A program made the translations under genes and the position numbers. A DNA stretch of 64,000 bases from Theristus sp. LFF4_11. Lineage: Eukaryota > Nematoda > Chromadorea > Monhysterida > Xyalidae. The stretch's first letter is position 1. Each line of letters begins with the position of its first letter. Where the stretch lies: positions 1 to 64,000 of the forward strand of contig JASANC010001704.1 in NCBI GenBank assembly GCA_030248135.1, in the 5' to 3' direction. The notes under the pieces were generated by a model that was given only the letters and a program-made list of their open reading frames with translations, was not told the DNA's origin and searched no databases. Shown piece by piece: positions 22,401 through 34,379 of this stretch.

Positions 22401-25199
22401 CACCGACCGCCGTTGTTCCTCGACTCTAAATTGAAAAAAACAAAAATGCTTTCACGAAAAATCGGAATTCGTGAACCATAGGTAAGAATCTTTCAAAAAA
22501 ATGACTACTTGTCGTCAGTAAAATTGTCAAAATTGTAGAAAGTGTATATTGGTTTTATACGGTTGTTTGTGATATGAATGCGCCTATTTGATGGTCAAGG
22601 CAGTTCTTGAAGTCAAAAGTAAGGTAAGTAAATTCCGTAAGTCGTCTCGAATTTTTCGTTTATATGCATCACGTGCACTGAACACAAAAAAAAACTTGAA
22701 TCTGGCAAACACTGTCAACTCAGTGCATCGCGTTTGTGGGGCCAATCAGTGAGCCGCAGCACTCAAGAGAAGAGCAACCAATAAACATGTTGTACAAAAC
22801 CCGTAATTTCACTGCACGTTAGAAAAAAAATCTTTTTTTTTTAATATTTGAAGCATTTGAATATTTTTAATATTCAAAAAAAACAAAAAAACGAACCGAT
22901 TCAAAACGGTCAACAGCAGTTTCGTCCGCGTCTGTACATACGCTTTCACCAATTTTTCCGTTTCAGCGTTAGCCGCCATCCATTCGGCGATCGTTCGCAA
23001 ACTGTCCACCGCTTCGGCGGGCATCAGTTGAATGCGAGGCGTCGCCGGGGAGGCCGCGTCGGAGGGATCGGATTCTGAAAAATGGGGAATGATGAATTAC
23101 ATGGGGGGACATTGGCGGAAGTTGTTATTGATTGCGCTTGCCCCCACTGCGGACAGCAGGTGCATTAAATTTACAAACTGTGAACAAAATGCAAATTTGG
23201 CAATTTATGAATGTGGCATGCGCATGCTGATGATGGTACGTGTGTCCTGCTGATGCACTACAGTCGAACTCTGAATCTGAATCTAAACTCCAAAGGCAAC
23301 CAGGTAAAGTTTGGTCGGGTGATTACGTGATGCATGCATTCTGTGCAGGCTGCGCCTCCACAGCAAAGCCTGCACAAAATGCACACGTCACGTGATCACC
23401 AACCAATCAGCTTTTTTCACATTATATAGAAAAGGCTGCAGTAAAATGCCAGAAACAATGACAAAAAAAATGCACAGCTTCCAAGGCATACCAGCACGCC
23501 TGATCAAGGCCAACAACGATTTCACGTCGAGCATTTTCGCGTTTCGATCCAAGATCGTCTTGAACTCGCGCTCCAACGCGGCACAGCCGAACTCGTAGCT
23601 GGCAGCCTGAAGCGGCATTCATGAAGCAGTATTTGGAGACGCGTAACTGTGTTAAAACATACAGTGGCTACGCGGCCACTAAATACTGCTTCATGAATGC
23701 TCCTTTCGGAAATCAAATAATCAAAACAAAAATCAAGTTTCAAAAAATCACACATTTTCCAGAAAAACCGCCAAATATTGTTGTTGTTGTCCAATTTAAC
23801 AAAAACCTCCATCTATTATTCACCGTGTTTTCCAACTGGTGCTTATGTGCCGACTTTTCTTTGGTTTCTTTCGTGAAGAAGTCGCGCGCGCCCTTCAGTT
23901 TGTCCATCTGTTTCAGGTATTTGTCGAGATTCTCGGATGGTCTGCACAAAATATTGTCAAAGTACTTTCAAGAAGTCACCAAATAATTTTACTTTTGAAC
24001 TGAAGTAGCTGTTGCTTCCGGCATTTTCAGCGCCGTTGAGACTTTCACAACTTTTTCTTTCTTTTTTTATGTTCTCGATGCGTGAAACGCCTAAAAACCT
24101 GTGATTCCCTGTTAAGAAAGACGGTTTCAAAGACAAAAAACCACCAAAAAACCACACAGCAGACTGACTCGATGTCTTTCAACACCACGTCGACGTCGTT
24201 TGCGGCCGCATAATAGCCGAGTGTGCAGTCAATATTCGTTTGGAGATTTTTGATATCTGCAATTCGGTTTTGCATTGCAATACATGAAGTTCGCTGTTTG
24301 CGGATCCGCCAGGTAGACGCATAGAACCTTGACACCAGGCAGAACTGCAGAAGTTGTCAAAACTATGCAGCTTGTGGCTTGTGCACTCAAAACAGTTCGA
24401 TCTGACATGCTGATTGGCCACATCGAGCTGAACAGATAACGTCAATCTGTGGCGCAATTCGAAAACAGCCAATCACACCGGCCCAGTTGCACATAATTTT
24501 GATTTTCATTACACAAACTGAAACAGCAAAACTGTTTTTATGAGAGAAAGAAGTATATCAAAAATACCAAAATGACCTTCATCAAACAATATAAGTTCAC
24601 AAAAAAAAACACGCCAACTTTTCTGCCGCTGCTGCAGCTTGTACGTCTGCTCATACAGCGGCAACACTTTCGTCTCCAAGCCTTGCAGTCGCTCCTCGAA
24701 CGACTCAAGCGTATTGAGCATGCTCTCTTTCAACTGGCGATTCCGTTTCACGCTCTCACGGAGTGTGTTTAGGCGGTCCTCGTCCTGAGTTTTCATTTTT
24801 TTGGTTTGACCTGCGTACTGACGCTGCGAGTTCCGGAGGACGTAAGATTGCGAAAATCTTTAAATCGAAAACAATTCCTATGCAAATTTCAACCAGCTGA
24901 ATGAAGCTGATTGGTTTGTGACAATTTTCGGTTGGTATTGGTCTGAACACAAAACAGTGGAACTTCACCAAGTTTGTCTGCGAACGTGCAGACGCAGAAG
25001 AACCAAACCCATAGCTCGCTGTTTTAGATGCTCTTCTCCCAATGTCAAAAAGCAGCAACTTCCAAAGAGTATTTTTCTGATAGCAGCTAAGCAGGTGTTC
25101 CAAATTTTCTGTAAAACTTTCTTCCCAGACCTGACATACCTGACGGACTTTTTCCGCCAACTCGGCCGTACTGAACTGGCGGGGCGTTTCGTATTGCAT
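16438..25199 (-). CDS. exoc-7: Exocyst complex component Exo70 (EXOC7)
   Basis: Nineteen exons, in transcript order: 25140-25199, 24619-24784, 24169-24256, 23824-23941, 23492-23606, 22897-23074, 22350-22425, 22185-22224, 20822-20928, 20129-20239, 19633-19752, 19322-19381, 18929-19024, 18564-18669, 18005-18125, 17599-17694, 17281-17356, 16889-17022 and 16438-16540 (TAA). They give 656 residues in consistent phase, the normal Exo70 length. Family landmarks appear in order: an N-terminal coiled coil (LESFEERLQGLETKVLPLYE), FIPRDGTVHQVTSN, FLLNNYNYMLKSL, and the C-terminal FTKNREKYVKYTPEDV then IIDQLFD, matching the conserved FTKNPEKYIKY...MIDRLFD end that binds PI(4,5)P2. Exo70 tethers secretory vesicles to the plasma membrane. 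Exon 2 could also begin upstream at an ATG at 24796, but the 24784 acceptor aligns better with the human N-terminus. The start at 25199 directly follows a CAG acceptor, so an upstream untranslated exon or trans-splicing is likely. Confidence 0.93.
21600..21960. repeat. Inverted-repeat element in Exo70 intron 8
   Basis: The arms GGTGTGGTGTACCACG (about 21600) and CGTGGTACACCACACC (about 21946) are perfect complements about 345 bp apart, inside the 1.26-kb intron between Exo70 exons 8 and 9. It is likely a MITE, but no target duplication was defined. Confidence 0.6.
23261..23420. mobile_element. 160-170-bp MITE family (AGTCGAACTCT ends), copy 1
   Basis: It begins with CAGTCGAACTCTGAATCTGA and ends in CACGTGATCACCAACCAATC followed by an AGC. 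The middle contains GATGCATGCATTCTGTGCA and its partial complement. Four further copies lie at 46394-46562, 52610-52776, 55420-55586 and 57532-57703. This copy sits in intron 5 of the Exo70 gene. Confidence 0.75.
23616..23699. repeat. 84-bp perfect hairpin in an Exo70 intron
   Basis: Two perfectly complementary 19-bp arms (CATTCATGAAGCAGTATTT at 23616 and its complement ending at 23699) surround a 46-bp loop. It fills more than a third of the 217-bp intron 4 of Exo70 and lies seven bases from the AG acceptor. It is probably a minimal MITE. Related GAAGCAG/CATTCATG fragments occur near 9825 and 20585-20670. Confidence 0.7.
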
Positions 25200-26484
25200 C
25201 TGAGTTGTTTTTTATTCATTTATATTTCCGATTTATATTTTTGTATTTCCAATGGTGACAAACAAGAAAAAAACAAATGAAGCAGTAAAATTAGCTGCGG
25301 GTTGAGGCCCAAATAATCAGTTTCAGTAAAACGCACCCGACCACAGTGTGAAATACTGCAATTTATACACGACGAGATTTTTGTTTCAAACAGTTTAAAG
25401 GAGCACTCGATGTCATTGAAACAACTCTTTGTTATAGATCTGGAATAATAATTTTAAAAGAATAAATAAAATCTCACACACACACTGATAAACAGAGCAA
25501 CACAATCATGAAACGCAATCAAAAAAACAGTTCATGATTTCTCCCAATAAAAAAAGCACGCATGCAAACAACAAGCCAGCAGACAGAAAAAAAACAGGGA
25601 AACAGTTTCAAATTCATTTCATGTAAAAAGTGTTGAAGTTCGGGTTTCTCAAGAAAGAGAAGTGAGAGAGCCACGTGTATACAAAACCAAACAGTGAAGA
25701 ATAGAAAAAACAACAACCGGTATTTGACACTCTTGAAATCAAAACAAAACACCGCAACCTCATAAACAGAACATTTGAAACAATGTACCGGTATGTTTGT
25801 ACTAAAATAACACACGAAAACTTGGAGAAACAAAAATAAATACGCTGAAATGAATTCAAACTTAACAATAAAAAACGAGAACTGCACATCCATCACATCT
25901 CATTAATCAACAGTACTGATTGGCCAAATAATTTTTATGCAGTCAATCAGACGTTTTTGCGTTGATTTTGTTCAGTCAATGCATCATCTCATTTTACAGG
26001 AATGATGACTCTTGGTACAAATCAACTGATCAGAAATCAAAACCTACTTCGACAGCTTGTACAAATGAAAATCCGCACCAACTAAAGCTGTGCCCATTTA
26101 AGCGATCACAGGCTCTGTACCAAATACGTTCAGTTCAGCTTAATTTAAGTGCAGTTTAATACCAAATAAGCTTTTCAGTAATGTAGAGTCCTTATCTAAT
26201 GACTATGCTCGTGCATGTTCTTTCTTATACAGGTCGTGTCTTTGCTGCACCGACAATAAGAAAATTCGCACAAAACGCACCATTCACTGGCAATGGCAAC
26301 ATTTCAAGTATAACCGCCACACCCTGCTTGGGTCGTACTGTCAAACAGTGCAATCAACCCGGTGAATACAACAACTGGTCGCACGCTGATTGGCTGCCGA
26401 TTTGAACACAAAGCAAGCTGATTGGCTACCAACCAGCTCGATACAGCCAATCAGCGTTGTTCCTCGAGTGAGCCCAGCAAATCA
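25200..26484. other. Intergenic spacer
   Basis: This AT-rich stretch separates the Exo70 start from the stop of the cysteine-protease-like gene, which is upstream on the same strand. It should contain the Exo70 promoter and the 3' UTR of its neighbour. CCAATCAGC motifs near 26395-26455 resemble MITE ends. No exon is supported. Confidence 0.5.
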
Positions 26485-29400
26485 TCACAGACTGAGCGAC
26501 AGCGACTCCAGTTCAGTTCGGTAGGGACTCTCGGCGTAGTAGAACATGGTGACGCCCGGGGTGTAGGCGGCCGGAATGACGATGTGACTGAAGGACAGCT
26601 CACTGGAGGACGTCTGGTTGTCAGTGGCGCATTGTTGCTGCTGCTGCCAGACACGCACGACGTTCAGAATCTGAAATCGCATACCCGTGCGACCGTGTGG
26701 GGTACCGTGTGCAGCTCGCAAACCGCTGTGCAGCCCGCAAATAATTTCGACACAAATGACACCAGTTTGAGGGCTGCGCACATTGGCACCCCACACCGAC
26801 ACCGGTATTCGAATTTAGCCACTCAGCTGCGATGAGAACAGGAGAATAGCAGCGCACAAATCTAATTCTAAACGCCAGTGAAAATGAACACTGGCGATTC
26901 GAAACGAGCTGATCTACAAGCCCGAAGATAAATCAGAACGAGACATCAGAAACAAGGAAACCCGCAATCGTTCTCCACCCTTTGAATCCTAAAAAAGCGG
27001 CCACATGACCAACCTGCCCAACGACATTCAACTGCGTCCACCGCGTGTCGCTCAGCGCCCGTCTGACGATCGGCCGCAGATCTGGGGCGCGCCTCCAGGC
27101 ACCGATGACGTCACTCGCTCTGATCAACAACTCCGACGCGCACGTCAGCAGCGGGCGTAACTCGTCGGCGGCGCGTTTCTCAGCGGGATTCAACAGCGAG
27201 ACGCGGTCGCATTCGTCGACGGCGTAGCACACCTGGTGGTGCCAGGCATCCGCGACGAACAGCCCGCTGCTGGTGCTGCTGCCACTGCGGCGCCATTCCG
27301 TGCGCACTGCGTGGGTGGTGGACAGCAGGTTTGTTGAAAACTGTCATTTCGGTCTGGCATGTGCATAACTCACATTCGAAGCCAAGCAATCCATTTTGTT
27401 CAGTACGTTTGTTGAAAGCTGTCATTCTGGTCTGGCATGAGCACTCACATTCGAAGCCACGCAATCCATTTTGTACTCACCATCGCGCTGCAGGTTCAAC
27501 GTCAGCACCGGCACCGCACTACGACTGATGATGCGTCGCAACAACTGCGCGACGTCCCAGCGACTCGGTGCGTCGGCCGTTGCAAGGAACCGTCCCCTTA
27601 CGACGCCGTTCGTAAACGAACCGACTGCGTCGATCAGCTGCGTGTGCGTGCTGCCGGCGACACTGCGCGAGACGAGGTACGTGCCGACGCCTGCGTCGTG
27701 GGCGCTGAGCAGAAAAAAACTGTTTTTTTGTTTGTTTGTTTGACGTTTTTGGGGCAATGCACCGAACTGTGCCTGGACTTTGAAATAAATCATGTTGGTG
27801 TATACTTTTATTGTGGTCAAGCAGGCACACCACTGGATTATTCTGCTTGCCCTTGATTTCTTCCACACATGCGTTGTTTCATGAATTGTAAAAAACATGG
27901 TCTATCCTTCAGGACATGTCACTCAGTTGGGGAAACTTCATGTACCGAGAGAGTAGCGATTTAGTGGACTAGAGAACAACCGAGATTACAGAGAAAAGAT
28001 CACATTATGTAGCAGAATCACACAGTAAAACCCCAAAAAAACGCACACAAAGTGCTCTATTGAGTTGCAATTGTTGTGTTTTTATGGACATAACACACGA
28101 CAGAGAGTAGCGATTTAGTGGACTGGAGAACAGCCGAGATTACAGAGAAAAGATCACATTATGTAGCAGAATCACACAGTAAAAACCCCAAAAAAACGCA
28201 CACAAAGCGCTGTATTGAGTAGCGATTGTTCTGTGTTTTTATGGACATAACACACGACAACACGCTGTATATCTACGCGGGAACTTTGAATATAATCCAG
28301 TCAAAAACTAGATGAAGTGAAATAGTGCCAGTTGAAAACATACCAGTTTCAATTGCAAACTTGCAACACCACCAAAACCAAACCAAATATTCCAAAGAAC
28401 CGCCTCACCGCAAATTCACGGTCAACGGAATCTGCTCCAGCGTTTTCCATCTGAGCACCTTCAGAGCGTGGTACACCGCAACATAGCCGCACGATGACGG
28501 CCCGACGCCGAGGGGCACCTCAGAGAACTCGACGCGCTGCGCGTGACTCAACAGCGTCACCATTGGACGCACATTCTGGTGGGCGAACATCGATTCGGAA
28601 TGGGATTCTGTTGCTGCACTGGTGCTCGGCTCTGGCGTGGAAATGAAAAATAAGAGTATGGGGCGAGCTTGCTCTAACATGTGTTCCAACAGAATTTTTG
28701 ATTTGAATTTTTTGGTATAAGTCACCATTCCTTGATACATTACGATTGGTTCTATAAAATCCAGAGGGGCGTTGTACTTGTAACAAGACAATTCATTTGT
28801 GTTAACGTATGTTGACGTACAGACAGCAGAGGCAGTCACGTGAACGTGAACGGTGGTTTCACCGCTTTTACGAAACATTTCACCAGCATTTCGTCACGAC
28901 AAGAACGTCGCGCCTAACATCACCATTTACGTCGACACGTCAACACGAACGTCCAACCAAACGCACTCACCACAATCGTGATCATCCTGGCTCGCACTAC
29001 TATTGGCAGTGTTGCCCGCACTGCGACCGTGTATCTCGCCATCCCACCACAGCTGCACGTCGCTGAACGGGCCACGTCGCCGCGCCAAATTCAGCAACTG
29101 AAACGTGATCGCTTGACCGCGTGGTCCGGCGACAAACAGACGCCGCGTGTATTCGAGGCCGGAGCTGGACGGCAACGACGGCGAGTCGGGCAACTCGAAC
29201 GAGTCAATCATGTCGCCGATGTTCGACTGGTCGCCGGCGGCCTAGAAACTTGATTCTTTTGGAAACTGAAAAAATTTCTTCTTACAGATGATGTGATCTC
29301 ATTATGCCTATTTGTCATTAGTAATTTGGTAATTTAGCCACTAATTATGGAGGAATGGAATTATGGAAGTTCTCGCCTATATAACTGTGACGTTTTTTGC

Positions 29401-32146
29401 ATACTGGTATTCTGAAATCGACATCAAAGTTATCTCTCAACATCGGCTCATCGTTTGTGGTGAGCCCGACGTGACTCGAGCACGCAACCTTCTGATTATC
29501 AATTTTTTTAGATTGCACTTTCAGTCACTTCGCCTGCACGCAGCAGAGAAACGCGGTTTCCTGAAACAACGAACCAGCTGGCGAGGCAGTGGCGAAGTGG
29601 TCGAGACATCCGGAACAACCGGCGACCACGTCCGCCCGTCCACGACGTCGCCATTCGACGAACGTCGTCGTCGATGACATGCCACGCAATCGTGCAGACA
29701 ACGACGCACACTGCTGCCGCTGCGGACGCCACGTGGCGCCACGTTTTGACAACTGACATCAGAGTCGATGTTACTGGCGTCCAGTTGGCGTGCTCCCGAC
29801 CGGGATTGCTCCGAAAACGGTGAACGCTGTTCGCTCGACAGCAACTCAACGTTTCTCGTGTCGTCTGGCGCCGTTTTGGAAGACGACGTCGGCTTGTTGT
29901 CCGATGCGTCGATCGAGTGATTGATGTCCGCGATTGACGGTTGAGCTGAATGGGAACAAGTTTTTTTCTATTTTGTCTGAGGTAATTTGAAATCTTTACG
30001 TTTCGGGAACGGCTGAATCTGATTTTTTGAAGTCTCAGGTTACGGACATCTGAGGTTTTTGAGACGATGACCGTTTATGCACGACCTAAGCACGATTACG
30101 TCTATTTTGAGACAACCCCCTCCCTCTGAGTCTGACCGGGTCACTTATTGACTGAATTGACTGTTTACAAAAAGGCGCACACCGAAGAACGGTACACCAT
30201 CATCCTTCACACCAGAACTTCTGAACTCGTTTTTCACAATAATGCCACAACAGCTGTATCTTGCAGAACCAACACAAAAAACAACAAACCCAAAATAGGC
30301 GCACCGCAAGCCAGCTCATTGGCATTGGACGCAAGCTGAGCAGTCGCCGCGGACGACGACACGAGCGCCCCATGCGAGCAGTGCGTCGTCGTTTGCGGGT
30401 TCTTCGGCGTCGTCAACGTTCCGCCGTCGCCGCCGACGTTCACCGGCGACGACGCGCGACTCTCGTCTTTCGGATCCATGTCCATGTCGAGAAAATCGAA
30501 CTGTGCAGGATCGTGCTGCATTGGTTGATGATTGCAGATTGGCGGTTGTATCTGTTGTTGTTGGTGTTGTGCTGCCGACGAGGACGGATGCTGTGCGATG
30601 CTGTCTAGTGCGCCTAAGGATACAAATGTGGCAAAAAAATGTTCCATAACAAGAAGGCAACGTTTCATTCAGTAGTGGTTGAATTCGGTTTTGAATGAAT
30701 TGAAGCGAGGTGATTTTAGAGTTCAAAGAATTCAACGAATTCAGGCTGTTTTTGGGAAACTGACGGCTACTTGGTTGAGATTCTGCTGCTTACATCAGCT
30801 GGAATCCGCCGGTTGCACAAAGGTTCTGTGCAAATCAACAATCGAACACGAACAATCTCAACCATCAATGTATCATTGATCTACTCACAATCTTCAGACT
30901 GCAGCGGCTTTTCTAGCTGGGGCAAACTAAACACCAAAAAAAGAAAAACTCACCGGCCGACGGCGTCAACGAAGACAACGAGCTCGCCGGTGAACTGCGC
31001 CCACTGGATCGCGAATCGTGCTCATCGCTTTCTTCCTCTTTCGCCTCTTCCTCCTCCTGCGCCGCTGACACGGCGTACATTTCATCGAGCGCACATTGAT
31101 TGTCGTCTCGATTTGACCGATCATCATCATTCTGATTTGAAGTCGGTCGATTTTCATCCGCGTCAAGCAGAACGACTGTTGACTGTTCATCAACGTCAAC
31201 GTCTTTTTCACTGTTTTCAGTATTTTCTGTCATTTCGTTCGCCACTTCAACAATTGTTCTGTCGACGAATTCACCATTGTTGTCGCTCGTTTCTGTCGTA
31301 CCTAGGGTTGTTAAAAAAAACAAAAATCGTCATTTTTGTTTTTTTTTTAAATTTAAAAAAAAAAATTTCAAAAATCAAAGTTGTGTTAAATCAATCAGGG
31401 AGTCCGAAGAACCACATATGATATGCAAGCGCCTCCCGAATGACTCCCGTATGGCGGAACTTTGCAGATTTTGTTTTGGTGACCTCAATTACCCCTTTTC
31501 CAAACCATCACCATGCCTCTTCTTGTGTTTTGACCTTTAAAACGTCACTAATTGTCCCCAGCTAAGCTAATGCTAAAGTGAAGACAAACATACCGCCTTG
31601 AAATTCGATCAATTCTTCTGATGGTGTCGCGACGACACGACACGAAGCAGCAACCAGACAACGTAGCGCTTGCAAACGGAGCAGCGAGCACAATCGGACG
31701 CTCTGCGAGGCGAATCGTCACCTTATCTGCATCGGAAATGGTAGGCTAAGCTTTGGGACGCTCAAAAACTTCATCGCAGATGTTGTCGAAGCCTAAAATC
31801 AGTCGGTAAAACGGCCCAAAATCGACTGCTAAAGGTTTTACGAGGTATAATCAAAGAAAATTTTTGTTGAACTTTCGAAAAATTGTGCCAAAATTGAGGT
31901 TTTCAGAGCATATTAGAGAAAAATTTTTCGAATTTAAAAAAAAAAATCGGCATTTTTGTTTTTTTTAATCACTTTTTTTTAAAATTTTCATTTTTGTTTA
32001 ACAACCCCAGTCGTACCATCGTTTTTCATGGTCGTCGTCGTATTTTGATTATTTCTCGAGTCTCCGTTGACTTGTCTCTCATTCTCATTCTCATTTGAAT
32101 TTTTCTGCAAAAGTGCATTTTTATCTTGAAAAGCTTTTTTTGACAT
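26485..32146 (-). CDS. Protein with C39/papain-like cysteine protease signature and acidic disordered N-terminus
   Basis: Nine coding exons, in transcript order: 32017-32146, 30954-31301, 30305-30613, 29758-29945, 28971-29241, 28409-28631, 27481-27704, 27014-27306 and 26485-26670 (TGA), giving 723 residues in frame. Residues 1 to about 325 are low-complexity Ser/Asn/Asp/Glu/Gln-rich with an EEEEAKEEESDEHD stretch. The C-terminal half has GVGPSSCGYVAVYHALKVL, a Gly-x-Ser-Cys-Gly nucleophile motif at a helix start. About 140 residues later comes HHQVCYAVD, then VSLLNP, giving the Cys-His-Asn order of C39-like and other papain-fold enzymes. A preceding ITFQLLNLARRRGPFSDVQL then WWDG segment looks like a beta-rich domain I do not recognise. 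Substrate and name are unknown; the protease call is inference. Intron 1 is a complete hAT-like element. The end of exon 4 (29758) is uncertain, because an open frame continues to about 29530. Confidence 0.7.
27949..28258. repeat. Direct tandem duplication, period 154 bp
   Basis: Two adjacent copies, starting at 27949 and 28103, each run from GAGAGTAGCGATTTAGTGGA to GGACATAACACACGACA and differ by only a few bases. It lies in the 704-bp intron between exons 6 and 7 of the cysteine-protease-like gene. It is a recent local duplication and not a known mobile element. Confidence 0.85.
31303..32009. mobile_element. Non-autonomous hAT-like element acting as an intron (family A, copy 1)
   Basis: 707 bp with terminal inverted repeats TAGGGTTGTTAAA and, complemented from the right end, TGGGGTTGTTAAA. 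It is flanked by a perfect 8-bp duplication GTCGTACC (31295-31302 and 32010-32017). An 8-bp duplication and TAGGG-type ends fit the hAT superfamily. There is no transposase. It interrupts codon 44 of the cysteine-protease-like gene; unspliced, the frame meets TGA within ten codons. Copies 2 (32377-34217) and 3 (36005-36717) share its interior. Confidence 0.88.
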
Positions 32147-32376
32147 CGTCCGTCTCTTCGTTTATTGATTGATGGGTTAACGTCGACGGGATGTTGACTG
32201 CGTTTTTCGTTGTTTTTGCTGTCGCCGTTCGTTCTGCGTTGTTTCAGCCGCATGAGCATTGAGCATCCGCATTATCGGGGTTGGAATCATTTTTTTCACG
32301 TTTAATGGGTGCGACGACGCTGCTGCCTAATATAATATATCCTGTGTAAATACAATTTTTTTGTATGTAACATTAG

Positions 32377-34217
32377 TAGGTTTGTAAAAACAAAAATCGA
32401 ACTTTAAAAAAAAGTGATCAAAAAAAACAAAAATGCCGATTTTTTTTAATTCGAAAAATGTTCCTTTACTATGCTCTGAAAACCTCAAATTTGGCAAAAT
32501 TTTTCGAAAGTTCAACAAAAATTTTCTTTGATATTACCTCGTAAAACCGTCAGCAGTCGATTTTGGACCGTTTTACCGACTGATTTTAGGCTTCGACAAC
32601 ATCTGCGATGAAGTTTTTGAGCGTCCCAAAGCTTGGCCTACCATTTCCGATGCAGATAAGGTGACGATTCGCCTCGCAGAGCGTCCGATTGTGCTCGCTG
32701 CTCCGTTTGCAAGCGCTACGTTGTCTGGTTGCTGCTTCGTGTCGTGTCGTCGCGACACCATCAGAAGAATTGATCGAATTTCAAGGCGGTATGTTTGTCT
32801 TCACTTCAGCATTAGTTTAGCTGGGGACAATTAGTGACGTTTTGGAGATCAAAACACAAGAAGAGGCATGGTGACGGTTTGGAAAAGAGGTAATTGAGAC
32901 GTCACCAAAACAAAATCTGCTAAGTTCCGCCATACGGGAGTAGGGGTGGTAAAAAACGGTTTTTTTCAAATCCATGTATATAAAACGGTTTTTTATACCG
33001 CGTCCGGTTCTTTATACCCGGTTTTTTTACCGACCCAGTATTTGAAGAAACCTGTGATTGCGACAATTTCTGGTGCTCTGATTTTACGCAAACCGCTGAA
33101 TAATGAGTATAAGACCACAATTCTAGCCAGAAACTGTATGTGTTTCAATGGAAACGTATTCCAATTTTGATTTTATTTGAATCGGTGGCGCTTAGAGAGA
33201 ATGCAGCATCAGAAAAATTATCAGATGCGAGTTTAAAACAAAAAAGCTAACGCAAGACAGGTTGACATGTGCAACAGCAAGGAATGTGATACATGCAAAT
33301 CAATTGAACTGACACGATCGAGAGATATGTAACTGCACAACAATTTCACCGCATTTCTAAACACAAAAGATCACCGAAAGACAAAAAGAATCACGAACCC
33401 GCACAGACGAAAGAAGTGAACCAAGAACAAAATTGAAACAGCAAAAAAAATCAGATGGAGATTCGGGTCACTATCACCAGTACAACAGCACGACGACTTC
33501 ACCAACAAAACTTTGAGCAATTTCCGAGTTCAAAGAAACAAAATTTCAAGAAATTTGACTGAATAAATATTGCGGCATTTCTCGTTTATTGTTGAAAATT
33601 TAACCGAATTCTGAAAAATAACCAAATCTTTGCTGTATTAGTTTCTTAACTTTGTCAACAAAAGAACGAGCATAAAAAGCGCAAGCGGCAGATTTAAAGC
33701 GGAAAAAGCGTGAAGCTGTTAAACTACGAAACACAACTTTGCCATGTAGACCAAACTTGAACAGATAAACAAAGAACAAAGCTGGAAAATAAAGCGAACG
33801 CCGACCAGAGCCAGCCCATTGGCGGTCGACCGAGATGGGACATGGAAGGAGAGGCACGGGTCTCAGGGTGCTTTATTTATACCAAGAGCGTGAATTGTGT
33901 TCTCCAGAACATCAAGTTATGAAGTGGCGAAAGTGAAAAATTGAAATGGATGTGCGGAAAACAGTGCATTTTGAGTGATTTCAAAAAGTGAAATTTGGGT
34001 CCTTCGGCGGTATAAAAAACCGGAAAAAAACCAAAATTTACGCGGTAAAATATCGGTAAAATATTTTGGCTCTTTTTTGGCGCTGGTTAAAAAACCGTTT
34101 TTTATACCGTTTTTTATACCGAAAAAAAACGTTTTTTATACCGACCCACCCCTATACGGGAGTCATTCGGGAGGCGCTTGCATATCATATGTGGTTCTTC
34201 GGACTCCCTGATTGATT
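32377..34217. mobile_element. Family A element, copy 2, inverted, truncated and split by another element
   Basis: It is the reverse complement of the 31303-32009 element, starting TAGGTTTGTAAAAAC and running to GGACTCCCTGATTGATT, where similarity stops about 90 bp short of the expected terminus. A 1,214-bp hAT-like element (32941-34154) interrupts it. With copy 1 it forms a large inverted repeat around the 5' end of the cysteine-protease-like gene. Confidence 0.85.
32941..34154. mobile_element. Non-autonomous hAT-like element nested in family A copy 2
   Basis: 1,214 bp with ends TAGGGGTGG and CCACCCCTA, flanked by a perfect 8-bp duplication TACGGGAG (32933-32940 and 34155-34162). Copies 1 and 3 of family A preserve the corresponding unoccupied site, with the TACGGGAG/TACGGGTG target present once. 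Subterminal repeats of ACGGTTTTTTATACCG type fill both ends. The interior has no transposase frame. Confidence 0.92.
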
Positions 34218-34379
34218 CATCGTTGTATTGTGTGCATGGAACTATTGTGTGTGATGATACACACACACCTACTGGCTGAATAATTTTATGCTGCGATGCA
34301 ATTTTTAACACTTTTTGCAAGCGCATGGTTTTATCATTTTCATCTTCTTTTTATGTACTGCTTGCAGTGTCGATCTCTC

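Noticed and set aside
24794..24810. Start codon of Exo70 at 24796 with an upstream ORF overlapping it
   Set aside because: Joining 25140-25199 to the acceptor at 24784 gives an N-terminus that aligns with human Exo70 without a gap, so the upstream ORF is best read as exon 1. Not fully excluded.
29525..29757. Extension of the cysteine-protease-like gene's exon 4 through an Arg/Ser-rich open frame
   Set aside because: The GTCAGT donor at 29757 gives phase 0 to the next exon, and the extra residues look like chance coding. Transcript data would decide.
33600..33857. 85-residue open frame inside the nested hAT-like element
   Set aside because: No resemblance to a hAT transposase (no RNase H-like or BED zinc finger motifs); probably chance.
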